From Atribacterota bacterium (lineage in GTDB: Bacteria; Atribacterota; Atribacteria; Atribacterales; Caldatribacteriaceae), in assembly GCA_039638595.1 (NCBI GenBank), contig JBDIWM010000002.1, positions 1-64,000 on the forward strand: DNA of 64,000 nucleotides, given 5' to 3'. Below the pieces are notes generated by a model that saw nothing but the letters and a program-made list of their open reading frames with translations, made no database searches and was not told the DNA's origin. Shown in pieces: positions 34,417 through 43,562 of the stretch. A program made the translations under genes and the position numbers. Position 1 is the stretch's first letter; every line of letters starts with the position of its first letter.

Positions 34417-35286
34417 ATGTATTCCCGGCAATACCGGTCTTTCGCCCTGGTCCTTATTGCTCCTTCTTTCCTGGTCATTTTAGCTGTGGTCATATTTCCT
34501 CTTATCTACTCCCTGTCTTTAAGTTTCCTGCACTGGGACGCACTTTTCCCCGGACGGCAATTTATAGGGGTTAGGAACTTCATCCAGGCCTTCCAGGATA
34601 GACGTTTCCTTTTTTCTTTCTTACACACTGGTGTTCTTCTTATTACGATTGTGAGCCTCGAGTTCTTTATAGGTTTTATCATTGCTTTAGCCTTGCTCCA
34701 GGAATTTTATCTCCATAAGGTTGTTGCAGCGTTGTTCATTCTCCCTGTCACCGTGATTCCCACAGTGGCAGGATTCATGTGGAAACTCATTTTTGATGCT
34801 CAATACGGACCGCTGAATCATGTTCTGAGTATTCTCCTGCGGAGGGACATCCAGTACACCTGGCTTGCTCAAACTTTCACCGCTTACCTGAGCATCATCA
34901 TTACCGATGTATGGCAGTGGACGCCCTTCATGATTTTGGTGCTTTTGGCTGGCCTGGTGTCTCTACAGAGCGAAGCGCTTGAAGCAGCGGAAATAGACGG
35001 TGTTTCCGGATGGCAAAAGATACGTTTTATCATTATCCCCATGCTGCAACGGGTAGCCACCGTGGCGGTACTGCTTCGCAGTTTGGATGCACTGAAACTC
35101 TTTGATGTTGTCTTTGCCATGACTCAGGGAGGTCCTGGCACTTCTACAGAAACGTTAAGTTACTACATCTACCGTAATGGTTTTGAGTACTTTCGTATGG
35201 GGTACACCGCTTCGCTTTCCTATATCGTCCTTGCGGTTGTCTCAATCGTGGTTATGTTACTTTTTGGGCGCTTGGAGGAACAATAA
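34417..35286 (+). CDS. Sugar ABC transporter permease (MalF/UgpA type)
   Basis: 289 residues with six membrane helices. Carries the inner-membrane EAA loop EALEAAEIDGVSGWQKIRFI that docks the ATPase, and the MTQGGPGTSTETLSYYIYRNGF region usual in MalF-like permeases of CUT1 systems. AAGGAGG precedes ATG 34417. It partners with the permease at 35311 and the binding protein at 31241. No ATPase gene is in the cluster. Confidence 0.9.
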   Translation: MYSRQYRSFALVLIAPSFLVILAVVIFPLIYSLSLSFLHWDALFPGRQFIGVRNFIQAFQDRRFLFSFLHTGVLLITIVSLEFFIGFIIALALLQEFYLHKVVAALFILPVTVIPTVAGFMWKLIFDAQYGPLNHVLSILLRRDIQYTWLAQTFTAYLSIIITDVWQWTPFMILVLLAGLVSLQSEALEAAEIDGVSGWQKIRFIIIPMLQRVATVAVLLRSLDALKLFDVVFAMTQGGPGTSTETLSYYIYRNGFEYFRMGYTASLSYIVLAVVSIVVMLLFGRLEEQ

Positions 35287-35310
35287 GCTTAAAAGGAGGA
35301 AAACGGGTTT

Positions 35311-36117
35311 ATGAAAGGATGGATTCGATACCTGGTGCTTGGTGTTGCCTTGATCTTTTTCCTTTTTCCGGTGGTTTGGATTGTGCTCACCTCGTTTAAA
35401 ACTCCGGGAGAATTCCTGGCTCATCCTCCAAAATGGATTCCGCACCAACCCAATCTCACCCATTACTTTGCCGTAGCTCAATTAGGGGGGTACGCAGCTC
35501 TAAGAAACACCCTTATCGTTTCTTCGCTTACCACTCTTATATCCATAGCCTTTGGTACACCCTGCGCGTACAGTTTGGCCCGTTTTCGAATCGGTGGAAG
35601 GAATTTAGCCTTTTGGTTTCTTTCCCATCGCATGCTTCCTCCCATCACCGTGGCTTTCCCGGTTTTTCTCCTCTTTCGAAGCCTGGGGTGGATCGATACA
35701 TATCAGGCGTTGGTTCTGACCCATCTTACCTTTACCCTTCCTTACGTTATTTGGATGATGCGGAGCTTTTTCATGGATGTACCGATGGAAATCGAAGAGA
35801 GCGCCCAAATTGACGGATGTTCGTACTGGCAAACGTTCACCAGAATCGCGCTTCCGCTCTCTGCTCCCGGACTGGTGGCAACTGCGGTGTTCTGCTTCAT
35901 TTTCAGCTGGTGCGAACTCCTCTTTGGTCTGGTCCTGTCCCGCACGGCGGTTGTTCCTCTTTCCGTGCAACTTCCCCGTTACTTTGGTCAGCAAATGGTT
36001 TTTTGGGGTGAAATCGGAGCGCTTTCTACGCTCTCTATGCTACCCATTTTCGCTCTGACCCTCTTCACCCAGAGGTTTTTGGTGCGTGGATTAACCCTTG
36101 GTGCGGTAAAACAGTAG
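35311..36117 (+). CDS. Sugar ABC transporter permease (MalG/UgpE type)
   Basis: 268 residues with six membrane helices. MalG-type features are VWIVLTSFKTPGEF near the N-terminus, the EAA loop EIEESAQIDGCSYWQTFTRI, LPLSAPGLVATAVF, and a short C-terminus ending GLTLGAVKQ. AAAAGGAGG lies upstream. Its 3' end holds a promoter for the next gene. The CUT1 pair would need a shared MsmK/UgpC-like ATPase encoded elsewhere. Confidence 0.9.
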   Translation: MKGWIRYLVLGVALIFFLFPVVWIVLTSFKTPGEFLAHPPKWIPHQPNLTHYFAVAQLGGYAALRNTLIVSSLTTLISIAFGTPCAYSLARFRIGGRNLAFWFLSHRMLPPITVAFPVFLLFRSLGWIDTYQALVLTHLTFTLPYVIWMMRSFFMDVPMEIEESAQIDGCSYWQTFTRIALPLSAPGLVATAVFCFIFSWCELLFGLVLSRTAVVPLSVQLPRYFGQQMVFWGEIGALSTLSMLPIFALTLFTQRFLVRGLTLGAVKQ

Positions 36118-36126
36118 CGGTATAAT
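36098..36126 (+). promoter_or_regulatory. Internal promoter for the GntR regulator gene
   Basis: TTGGTG (36098-36103) and a perfect TATAAT (36121-36126) are 17 bp apart, straddling the stop of the MalG-type permease. This would let the regulator and the lactonase gene be expressed apart from the repressible transporter promoter. Confidence 0.6.
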
Positions 36127-36148
36127 ATTTTAAAAAGGGAGCGAGTGT

Positions 36149-36877
36149 GTGGTGCACAGTGTGAAAGAAAAACACCTCTTTGCTTTGCCGGACCGGGATA
36201 GTGCTACTGATTTGGTTATAAAGCACATTAAAACCCTCTTTGTAGAGAAGAAGCTCCGCCCCGGGGATCGATTGCCGAGCGAATACGAACTCTCCGAGGC
36301 GATGGGGGTGAGTCGGGGCTCAATCCGTGAAGCGATGAAAATCCTTAAAGCCGTTGGTGTTGTTGAGATCAAGCAGGGTGATGGCACCTACGTGACTCAA
36401 CCTTCCACCAGGGCGTATTTTGACCCCCTGTTTTTCGAGCTCCTCCTCACCGAAGCAAGTGTCCGGGAATTTATGGAGCTTCGAGAAATCATCGAAAGCG
36501 GTGTGCTACGCTTAGTGGTTACGAATGCGAGCGATCAAGAATTGCGGGAACTGACGAGTGTCCATCAGAAAATGGAAAACGCAGTTGCCACATTGCAAAG
36601 CACCTTTCGGGAGCTCACCCAGCTTGATATCGAGTTTCACCTTACCCTGGGTCGGCTTACCCACAACGTGCTTTTGGAGAAGATTTATCGTTTCATCCTG
36701 GATTTCTTTGCTCCGACTATTGAGCGGACCTACCATCGAGAAAAAACGGGAGCAAATGCCCTGCGCCTCCATCGGGACATCCTCAATGCCCTCATTGAGA
36801 GGGATGGAGAAAAGGTGCAGAGCGCGCTTCGCGAGTCAATTCACGAATGGCAACGGCTCTTTCGGGAGGGAACCTGA
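36149..36877 (+). CDS. GntR-family regulator, FadR/FCD type
   Basis: 242 residues. The N-terminal winged helix-turn-helix reads LRPGDRLPSEYELSEAMGVS, RGSIREAMKILKAVGVVEIK and GDGTYVTQPS, standard for GntR. The C-terminal FCD ligand-binding domain begins ELREIIESGVLRL and holds the metal/ligand histidines LDIEFHLTLGR and ALRLHRDILNALIERD. It starts at GTG 36149 after AAAGGGAG. It probably represses the transporter promoter at 31171 through the palindrome at 31198 and is released by a sugar acid; that is inference. Confidence 0.88.
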   Translation: MVHSVKEKHLFALPDRDSATDLVIKHIKTLFVEKKLRPGDRLPSEYELSEAMGVSRGSIREAMKILKAVGVVEIKQGDGTYVTQPSTRAYFDPLFFELLLTEASVREFMELREIIESGVLRLVVTNASDQELRELTSVHQKMENAVATLQSTFRELTQLDIEFHLTLGRLTHNVLLEKIYRFILDFFAPTIERTYHREKTGANALRLHRDILNALIERDGEKVQSALRESIHEWQRLFREGT

Positions 36878-36880
36878 AAT

Positions 36881-38827
36881 ATGGAGAAAGAGCTTCTCTA
36901 TTTTGGGGAAACCAGTCGCTTCCAACCTTTACAAATTCTAAGCTTTGGGGATTTCGAGGTGGCTTTTCGTGACGGGGAACTCTTCTATTTTCGTTACCAG
37001 GAGGAAGAACTCATCCGCCGTATCTATGTCGCCGTTCGAGATCGAAACTGGGGGACTGTTCCAAGCTCCATAAGCGTTTACCATTTCTCTCAAGACCCTC
37101 AGGGTTTCTCCGTTTCGTTTTCTGCCATCAGCAAAAATGACGAAGTTGACTTTCGGTGGCAGGGAACGGTGGTTGGAGAGAGCCGGGATACCCACAAGGG
37201 CTGGCTTCTTTTCAGCATGGAAGGAGAAGCGTGGAACGATTTTGCCAAAAACCGTATTGGCATATGTGTGCTTCTCCCTGCTTCTTTTGCTGGAAAAAGG
37301 GTAACGTGCCACAAACATCCTTGTTGTGGAGGATACATCGAGAAAAAACGGCTTCCTGAGTCCATTGCTCCTCATCAACCACTTCTGGACTTTTCTCGGT
37401 TGGAGGTGGAAATTGCCCCGCTGAGTACACTTCTTTTAGCCTTTGAGGGAGATATTTTTGAAATGGAGGACCAGCGTAACTGGAGTGATGCTTCGTTTAA
37501 AGTCTACTCCACGCCTTTACGCTATCCTTTTCCGGTTTTAGTACGTCGGGGCGAGCGGATCGTGCAGCGGGTTACCGTAACCTTTGAAACCAGAAAAGCT
37601 CCTCTGATCCCTTTGGGGACCAGGGGAAAATCTTCATGCCACATCGTCGTTGGTTCTACACCCACTAGTACCCTTCCCAGTTTTGGGCTGAACCTTAATG
37701 AAGGATTGCATTCCTTTGACGAGGAAGCTCAGCGAATACTCTATACCTTGCAACCAAATCATTTCCGTGTCGATGTGGATACATCGCTTTCCCCCAAGAC
37801 CGAAGAGGAAAAGATTCGTCGAGCAGCTACCATCTCGCAGCACGTGAATGTGCCACTTTGGTTTGCCCTTGCGGTCAGCAATCCCCAAGAGCTCGAAGGG
37901 CTGTTCGATTTACTCCCCTGGGAAGGAGCGCATCGCCTTCTTATTTCTCGCAACCATCCTCCCTGGGATACCCCGAGGGAACTTATTGAGGAAGCCAAAA
38001 GACTGATGGAAAAAAAAGGCCTGCATCTCTCTCTTGGAGGTGGAACCAAAGGATGGTTTGCGGAATTGAACCGTCGATTGCCTTTTCTGGAGGGCATCGA
38101 TTTCGTGTTCTTTGCTGTTTCTCCTCAGATTCACGCTTCAGACAACGAAACCCTGATCGAAAATCTACCAACCCAAGAGATGCTCTGCCGATATGCCCAC
38201 AAAATCACTGGACTTCCGGTTGTACTCAGTCCTATTACTCTCTCTGTGCCCTTTAATCCGAACGCCACCGAGCGAAAGAAGCGCTACCTTCCCCCTGTGT
38301 TTGACCCTCGGCAGTGGAGTCTTTTTGGGATGCTCTGGACCCTGGGAAGCGTAAAATATGCTTCCTCAGCGGAAGCGCTGACATACTATGAAGTGTTTGG
38401 ACCTTGTGGTATCATCCCTTTGCCTGAGGTTCAGGATTACTGGTATAAACATGGGTACAGAACGTTTGGGGTTTCTCCCCTATCTCATATACTCAAGGAT
38501 TTAAACAGTAAAGAGGGGGCTACGATTGTGCCAACCAGAAGTACAAACCCACTCGTTATTGATGCACTTTGCCTTTTGGAAAGGTCTGAGCGTGTTCTCT
38601 ACCTTTGGAATTACACTCCGTGTCCTCAAAGACTGAGTGTCGCGGGATTAACCTTTCGAATCGAACAGGGCTTGACCTTCAGCGAAAAATGTTTCGAAGA
38701 ACTCGTTAGCACACTTGAAGCAAAGCCAAGGCGATGGGAACATTTCACCCAGAGCAAAACCACCCTCGACGTTGCTCTCCAACCATGGAGTGTGGTGAAA
38801 TTGGTTGGTACGCTATCTCCTTCCTAA
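36881..38827 (+). CDS. apnL: Putative D-apionate lactonase (ApnL-like)
   Basis: 648 residues. The N-terminal beta-rich domain carries YVAVRDRNWGTVP and the conserved FEMEDQRNWSDASFKVYSTP block; a central TIM-barrel-like domain holds SPQIHASDNETLIENL; then LPPVFDPRQWSLFGMLWTLG and YEVFGPCGII. These blocks match my memory of the D-apionate lactonase family, a large three-domain protein that opens D-apionolactone. It has no signal peptide. GGGAGGG precedes ATG 36881. Its place with a GntR regulator, an ApnO-like dehydrogenase and a xylose-isomerase-like protein supports an apionate route. No database comparison was possible. Confidence 0.6.
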   Translation: MEKELLYFGETSRFQPLQILSFGDFEVAFRDGELFYFRYQEEELIRRIYVAVRDRNWGTVPSSISVYHFSQDPQGFSVSFSAISKNDEVDFRWQGTVVGESRDTHKGWLLFSMEGEAWNDFAKNRIGICVLLPASFAGKRVTCHKHPCCGGYIEKKRLPESIAPHQPLLDFSRLEVEIAPLSTLLLAFEGDIFEMEDQRNWSDASFKVYSTPLRYPFPVLVRRGERIVQRVTVTFETRKAPLIPLGTRGKSSCHIVVGSTPTSTLPSFGLNLNEGLHSFDEEAQRILYTLQPNHFRVDVDTSLSPKTEEEKIRRAATISQHVNVPLWFALAVSNPQELEGLFDLLPWEGAHRLLISRNHPPWDTPRELIEEAKRLMEKKGLHLSLGGGTKGWFAELNRRLPFLEGIDFVFFAVSPQIHASDNETLIENLPTQEMLCRYAHKITGLPVVLSPITLSVPFNPNATERKKRYLPPVFDPRQWSLFGMLWTLGSVKYASSAEALTYYEVFGPCGIIPLPEVQDYWYKHGYRTFGVSPLSHILKDLNSKEGATIVPTRSTNPLVIDALCLLERSERVLYLWNYTPCPQRLSVAGLTFRIEQGLTFSEKCFEELVSTLEAKPRRWEHFTQSKTTLDVALQPWSVVKLVGTLSPS

Positions 38828-39311
38828 ACTGAGCAAGGGAATTGAGCTTTTGAACAAGCGTTAGTCACGGCACACTTTAGCCAATTTCTGAAAGAAACAA
38901 GCTTTATGCGCTAAAGGTAAGGATTCTCTCACGGAAAAACCAAAAGAGACAGTGTTTAAGAAGAGGTCATCGTCAGCCCTGGTTCTTTACTCTGATTTTC
39001 TCCAACCGTAGTTTTCCCAATGCCTTTGTTTTTTTAGATCTTCTGACGGGTATCCAACCTCGATATTAGGGAGTTCAGGGATTCGCTGTACCCGATTTGA
39101 ACAGTTTCGAAAGAAAAGGAACGGCTGGTACCACTTTCACCGGGTTTTTAAGAAATGGTCGATGAGGGCCTATGGACATGGTGCCTTTTTATTCTGGGGC
39201 CACATTTCGACGATACTTTGGAGATTGTTCGGATACCCCCTATAAACAGTGACGTTCTTTTTGTCGGTTTCTGTTCATAAAAATTTTTGTTTTTGAAAAT
39301 AATTTTTATAC
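38828..39311. other. Intergenic region without recognisable gene
   Basis: About 480 bases after the lactonase gene. All frames are broken by stops. A plus-strand fragment near 39115-39165 (NGWYHFHRVFKKW) faintly recalls an IS5-type transposase, but it is too short to claim. The last ~50 bases are very A+T rich and lead into the SorC promoter. Confidence 0.5.
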
Positions 39312-39340
39312 TTGAAATTTATAACGATATATGTTATGTT
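39312..39340 (+). promoter_or_regulatory. SorC-gene promoter with internal palindrome
   Basis: TTGAAA (39312-39317) and TATGTT (39335-39340) are 17 bp apart. Between them lies ATAACGATATATGTTAT (39321-39337), with ATAAC/GTTAT arms, a likely autoregulatory operator for the SorC protein. Confidence 0.55.
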
Positions 39341-39361
39341 CCTCAATGAAGGAGGTTCGGT

Positions 39362-40315
39362 ATGCGTCCAGTTCCTGGTGATGACCTGATTGTTCGAGTT
39401 GCCTGGCTTCACTATATCGAAGGGTATAACCAGAATGACATTGCTGATATGCTTCGGCTTTCTCGTCCCAAGGTCACACGTCTTCTTGACCGAGCAAGAA
39501 AACAAGGAATTGTAAAATTTTTCATTAAAGCGCCTCAAGTAAACCTTTTTTCTCTGGAAAAGAAGCTGAAGCAAGCTTTCGCTCTTCACGATGCAGTGGT
39601 GGTTCCTTCGGGACGGAATGATGAAGAAACGATCGAAAATATCGGCCGCGGCGGCGCTTTATATTTTTCTCAGAATGTTTGGAAGTGGCGTCTTGTAGGG
39701 TTTAGCTGGGGAAAAACGTTACGAGCGTTTGCCGAGAATCTCTTTGCTATGGATGAAGTCAGAGATATCCGTTTTGTGAGTCTTGCTGGGGGTTTGACCC
39801 TGGGAACCTTTATGAATCCTTTCAATATTGGTGAGCGCTTATCGCTGGTATTCAATGGGCAGTGTTATTACATTCATGCCCCGGAAGTTGCTGAGAGTGT
39901 GGAGGCACGGGAACTCTACCTTTCGGAGCGTGTAAACCGGAAAACGTTCGAGATGGCCAGGCAGACAGAATGCTCACTTCTGGGTATCGGGGTTGCGGAT
40001 GTTGAGCATTCTACGTATATCCAGGCTGGCTTTATCGACCGTCAGGATATGGAAATCATTCGCCAAAAAGGGGGGGTTGGTGACATTCTGGGTCAATTTT
40101 TTGACCTGGAGGGGCAAATCCTGGATCTTGAATTGCACCGTAAGACTATCGCTATTCCCCTGGAAGATTTACGCAAAATGCCCAACGTGATTGGCCTTGC
40201 TGGTGGACCTCATAAGATTGAAGCCATTCTCGGTGCATTACGTGGAGGGTTTGTCAAGATTCTCATCACCGATGAAGAAACGGCACGTAACGTTTTGGAA
40301 AGAAAGGAGTTGTGA
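39362..40315 (+). CDS. SorC/DeoR-type sugar-binding transcriptional regulator
   Basis: 317 residues. An N-terminal helix-turn-helix (LHYIEGYNQNDIADMLRLS, RPKVTRLLDRARKQGIV) is followed by the SorC sugar-phosphate-binding domain: FALHDAVVVPSG, VGFSWGKTLRAFAE, FVSLAGG, LLGIGVADVEHSTYIQAGF and VIGLAGGPHKIEAILGALRGG. AAGGAGG lies upstream of ATG 39362. It heads the polyol cluster; the dehydrogenase gene begins 3 bp after its stop. Its effector is probably a phosphorylated intermediate of the encoded pathway. Confidence 0.92.
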   Translation: MRPVPGDDLIVRVAWLHYIEGYNQNDIADMLRLSRPKVTRLLDRARKQGIVKFFIKAPQVNLFSLEKKLKQAFALHDAVVVPSGRNDEETIENIGRGGALYFSQNVWKWRLVGFSWGKTLRAFAENLFAMDEVRDIRFVSLAGGLTLGTFMNPFNIGERLSLVFNGQCYYIHAPEVAESVEARELYLSERVNRKTFEMARQTECSLLGIGVADVEHSTYIQAGFIDRQDMEIIRQKGGVGDILGQFFDLEGQILDLELHRKTIAIPLEDLRKMPNVIGLAGGPHKIEAILGALRGGFVKILITDEETARNVLERKEL

Positions 40316-40318
40316 GTT

Positions 40319-41362
40319 TTGAAGGCGCTCGTTTTTCTTGGACCGGGCAAAATGGAATTACAAGAAGTGACACGTCCCGAGTGTACTCCGACCACGATGG
40401 TGCTTAAGGTGGAGGCATGTGGTTTTTGTGGTTCTGACCTCCGCACCTACCAGAGTGGTCATCATCGGGTGAATCCTCCCTGGATTATTGGGCATGAGGT
40501 TGCGGGGATTGTCATAGAGGTGGGGAACAAGGTAAAAGGTTTTCAGGAAGGGGATCGCGTTGCCGTGGCTCCTCCAGTCTATTGTGGACAATGTTGGTAT
40601 TGTAGGCGTGGTATTTATTATCTCTGCATCAATCAAAGGGAGTTAGCCCAAGCCTGGCCGGGAGGATTTGCTGAGTACATGGCTATCCCCGAAGAAGCAT
40701 TAGCTTTTGGGAGTATCCATCAAATTCCTGATGGCCTCTCTTTCGAAGAAGCAGCGATTTCGGAACCGGCTTCGTCCTGTGTAAACGCTCAAGAATTGGC
40801 CGGGATATCTCTAGAGGACGTAGTTGTGATTATCGGAGCAGGACCTATCGGGTGTTTTCATGTCGAAATTGCCCGGGCTCGAGGCGCGAGGAAAATTATT
40901 CTTATGGATGTTCTGGAATCAAGGCTGGAACTCGCTCGGAAGTTCTCACCGGATCATCTCATGAAAAATGCCTCCGAAGGGAAAGAGTACATTGATGAAG
41001 TGAGAGAACGCACCGACGGACTGGGGGCTTCGGTCATTATTGTTGCCTGTCCTTCTGGAGAAGCGCAAAAAGATGCTCTGGCTATGGCAGCAAAAGGTGG
41101 TCGGGTCCTTTTCTTTGGTGGGCTGCCTAGGGACCGAAGCCAGGTTCTTTTTGATAGTAATCTGATTCATTACCGGGGACTTCATGTGATTGGAGCCACG
41201 ACCTTTTCTCCCAAACACCATCAGATTGTACTCGATATGTTCGTCTTAAAGAGAATTCGTGCCCGGGAGTATATTACCCATGTTCTTCCCTTGGAACGAT
41301 TTGCAGAGGGTATCGAAGCGTTACTCAAGGGGGAGGCACTAAAGGTGGTTTTGAAGCCTTGA
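40319..41362 (+). CDS. Zinc-dependent alcohol (polyol) dehydrogenase
   Basis: 347-residue medium-chain dehydrogenase. Catalytic zinc region CGFCGSDLRTYQSGHH and IGHEVAGIV, structural zinc cysteines CGQCWYCRRGIYYLC, and NAD site VVIIGAGPIGCFH with Asp at the end of the second strand (ILMDV). The TTG start at 40319 follows AAAGGAG. It is probably the first oxidation step on a sugar alcohol in the SorC cluster. Its stop overlaps the next gene's TTG start. Confidence 0.87.
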   Translation: MKALVFLGPGKMELQEVTRPECTPTTMVLKVEACGFCGSDLRTYQSGHHRVNPPWIIGHEVAGIVIEVGNKVKGFQEGDRVAVAPPVYCGQCWYCRRGIYYLCINQRELAQAWPGGFAEYMAIPEEALAFGSIHQIPDGLSFEEAAISEPASSCVNAQELAGISLEDVVVIIGAGPIGCFHVEIARARGARKIILMDVLESRLELARKFSPDHLMKNASEGKEYIDEVRERTDGLGASVIIVACPSGEAQKDALAMAAKGGRVLFFGGLPRDRSQVLFDSNLIHYRGLHVIGATTFSPKHHQIVLDMFVLKRIRAREYITHVLPLERFAEGIEALLKGEALKVVLKP

Positions 41363-42060
41363 ATGATAAGGTATTGATTTCAGCTTCTTTGGCCTGTGCC
41401 GATTTTGGTTGTTTGGGAAAAACCATCAAAGAGCTGGAGCAGGCTGGTATAGCGATGTTCCATTTTGATGTGGTTGATGGTTCTTTCGCGCCGACATTCA
41501 TTATGGGTCCACCGGTTATAGCTTCGTTGCGAAAATACACTAAACTCCCTTTTGAGGCGCATCTTGCGTGTTGGCATCCTGAACAGTATGTCGGCCAGTT
41601 TATCGCTTCTGGGGTTGACTATCTCGCTTACCATCTGGAAGCGACAGGTGATCCTTTGAGTGTAGCCAAAATGGTCAGGGAAAAGGGTGCCAAACCGGTT
41701 CTGGCATTGCGTCCTGAAACACCTGCGGAGGCGGTATCTGATGCCTTGCTTAAAATGGTTGATATGGTGCTTATTTTGACGGTTAACCCTGGTTTTGCAG
41801 GACAACAATTTATTCCCAAGGTTTTGGAGAAAATCGACCTCCTTTTCCGGCGCATTCAGGCTTATGCATTGCCTTGCTCTATCGAAGCGGATGGTAATAT
41901 TTGCGAGACGACCATTCCCTTGGTGGTGCGGGCTGGCGCACGAGTGCTTATTGGTGGAAGTTCGGGACTCTTTCGCATGGATCGGAGTTTGCATGAGTCG
42001 GTATCAGATATGAAGTGGGCTGCACGGAACGCTCTCCAGAAAGGAAGGGAAAAAGATTGA
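41359..42060 (+). CDS. Ribulose-phosphate 3-epimerase family protein
   Basis: 233 residues, PPE TIM barrel. Metal and catalytic residues are in FHFDVVDGSFAPTFIMGP (usual MHVDVMDGHFVPN), LAYHLEATG, VLILTVNPGFAGQQFIP and SIEADGNICETTIP, with the phosphate site LIGGSSGLF. The divergence from housekeeping Rpe (for example YHLEA in place of HxE) suggests a specialised epimerase such as a D-allulose- or tetrulose-phosphate type. The TTG start at 41359 overlaps the dehydrogenase stop, and the fused ABC/kinase frame starts inside its stop. Confidence 0.85.
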   Translation: MNDKVLISASLACADFGCLGKTIKELEQAGIAMFHFDVVDGSFAPTFIMGPPVIASLRKYTKLPFEAHLACWHPEQYVGQFIASGVDYLAYHLEATGDPLSVAKMVREKGAKPVLALRPETPAEAVSDALLKMVDMVLILTVNPGFAGQQFIPKVLEKIDLLFRRIQAYALPCSIEADGNICETTIPLVVRAGARVLIGGSSGLFRMDRSLHESVSDMKWAARNALQKGREKD

Positions 42061-43562
42061 GCGAATACTTTTTGGAAATGCGGAATATCTCGAAGAGTTT
42101 CCCTGGGGTAAGGGCTTTAAAAAAGGTTTCCCTTTTTGTGAAACGGGGTGAGGTCCATGGACTAGTGGGTGAAAACGGTGCAGGAAAATCGACGCTGATG
42201 AACATTTTGGGAGGTGTGCTCCAGCCGGACGAAGGGGATATTTTCATAAATGGTCAAAAGGTGACCATCTTCAATCCTCATGAAGCTCAAAACCTCGGTA
42301 TTGCTTTCATCCATCAGGAGCCGACCCTCTCCAATTTTCTCAACATTGCCCGGAACATTTTCATTGCTAATCTTCCCAAAAAGAATGGACAAATCGACTT
42401 TGCACTTCTCTATGAAAAGTCACAGGAATTGTTGCGGCGAGTGGGGTTGAAAGAAGACCCCAAAATGCTGGTAAAAGATTTACCCCTTGCTGAAAAACAG
42501 ATGGTGGAGATTGCGAAGGCCCTTTCTTTTGAGAGCAAGATTTTTGTTCTGGATGAACCGACTTCTCCTTTGACTGACAAAGAGGTGCAAAATCTCTTTC
42601 GTATCATTCGGGATCTTAAGGCCCAGGGAGAAGCGGTAATTTTCCTGGATGAGAGAGGAAGCGTGCTTCGTCCTGCCATTCTCGGTATGGACATGCGGGC
42701 TCGAGAGGAAAGTGAAATGTTGAAAGCGCATTTTGGAGAGGAGTGGCTTTTGCGAACTTCTGGAGTTCCAGTACATCCTTTGACCAGCGCTGCTAAGATT
42801 TTCTGGGTTCGTCGCCATGAGCCTGAAATCTTTGATAAAAGCTGGAAAATCCTCTGTTACGAGGATTTTCTCTTTTTCAAACTCGGTGGCGTCCCGGTTA
42901 TTGACTACTCTATGGCTTGCAAAACCATGCTCTTTGATCGCCTCACGAAAAAATGGTCATCTGAAATTCTCGAATACCTTGGCCTCCAGGAGGGGAAGCT
43001 TGCTTCCCCAGTTCCTTCGGGAACGGTGATTGGTGAACTCAGGGAAGAGTATATCCATGTCTTCAGGTTTTCTCGCCAATTGAAATTGGTCACTGGAGGA
43101 CATGACCAGTGTTGTGCAGCCTTAGGAGCTGGCTCAACGCATGAACGGATTGCCTTTGATAATGCGGGTACCGCTGAGGTCCTGGGAATTCCGGTCGAAG
43201 ACGGAGATGTCGTTTTGCGGATTCGGCCTTTGAGTTTTTCTTGCTATGGTCACGTGCTCCCGGAAAAGTTTCTCTTGGCAACCCTGAATCAAACCGCTGG
43301 TCTTTTTCTGCGATGGTATCGGGACACCTTCAAAGATGGTGCGGTTTCGTATCCTGAGCTCTTGCAAAAAGTTGCACCTGAACCGTCTCCGATTCTGGCC
43401 TTACCACATCTTGTGGGGAGTGGGACACCTTGGATTGATGCTTCGTCGAAAGCGGCTTTTGTGGGTATGACGCTTGCGACAAGGGAAAGTGATATTCTTC
43501 GTGCCATTTTGGAGAGCGTCGTTTTTGAGCAGAAGTTGAATGTGGATCTTTTCCTTGAATAG
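42057..43562 (+). pseudogene. In-frame fusion of truncated RbsA-type ABC ATPase and truncated FGGY kinase
   Basis: 501-codon open frame made of two unrelated genes. Residues 1-195 are the start of a RbsA/XylG sugar ABC ATPase: EMRNISKSFPGVRALKKVSL, Walker A GENGAGKST, Q-loop FIHQEP, LAEKQMVEIAKAL and Walker B IFVLDEPTSPL, ending at GEAVIF just before the H-loop. From LDERGSVLRPAILGMDMRA (about 42645) it is an FGGY carbohydrate kinase lacking roughly its first 75 residues, with TGGHDQCCAALGAGS. A deletion removed the rest of the ATPase, perhaps permease genes, and the kinase start. TTG 42057 follows AAGGAAGGG. Neither half should be active; it ends at an amber codon. Confidence 0.85.

Noticed and set aside
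39100-39240. Possible IS5-type transposase remnant
   Set aside because: Only a dozen residues (YHFHRVFKKW) are suggestive; no DDE motif, inverted repeats or target duplication were found.
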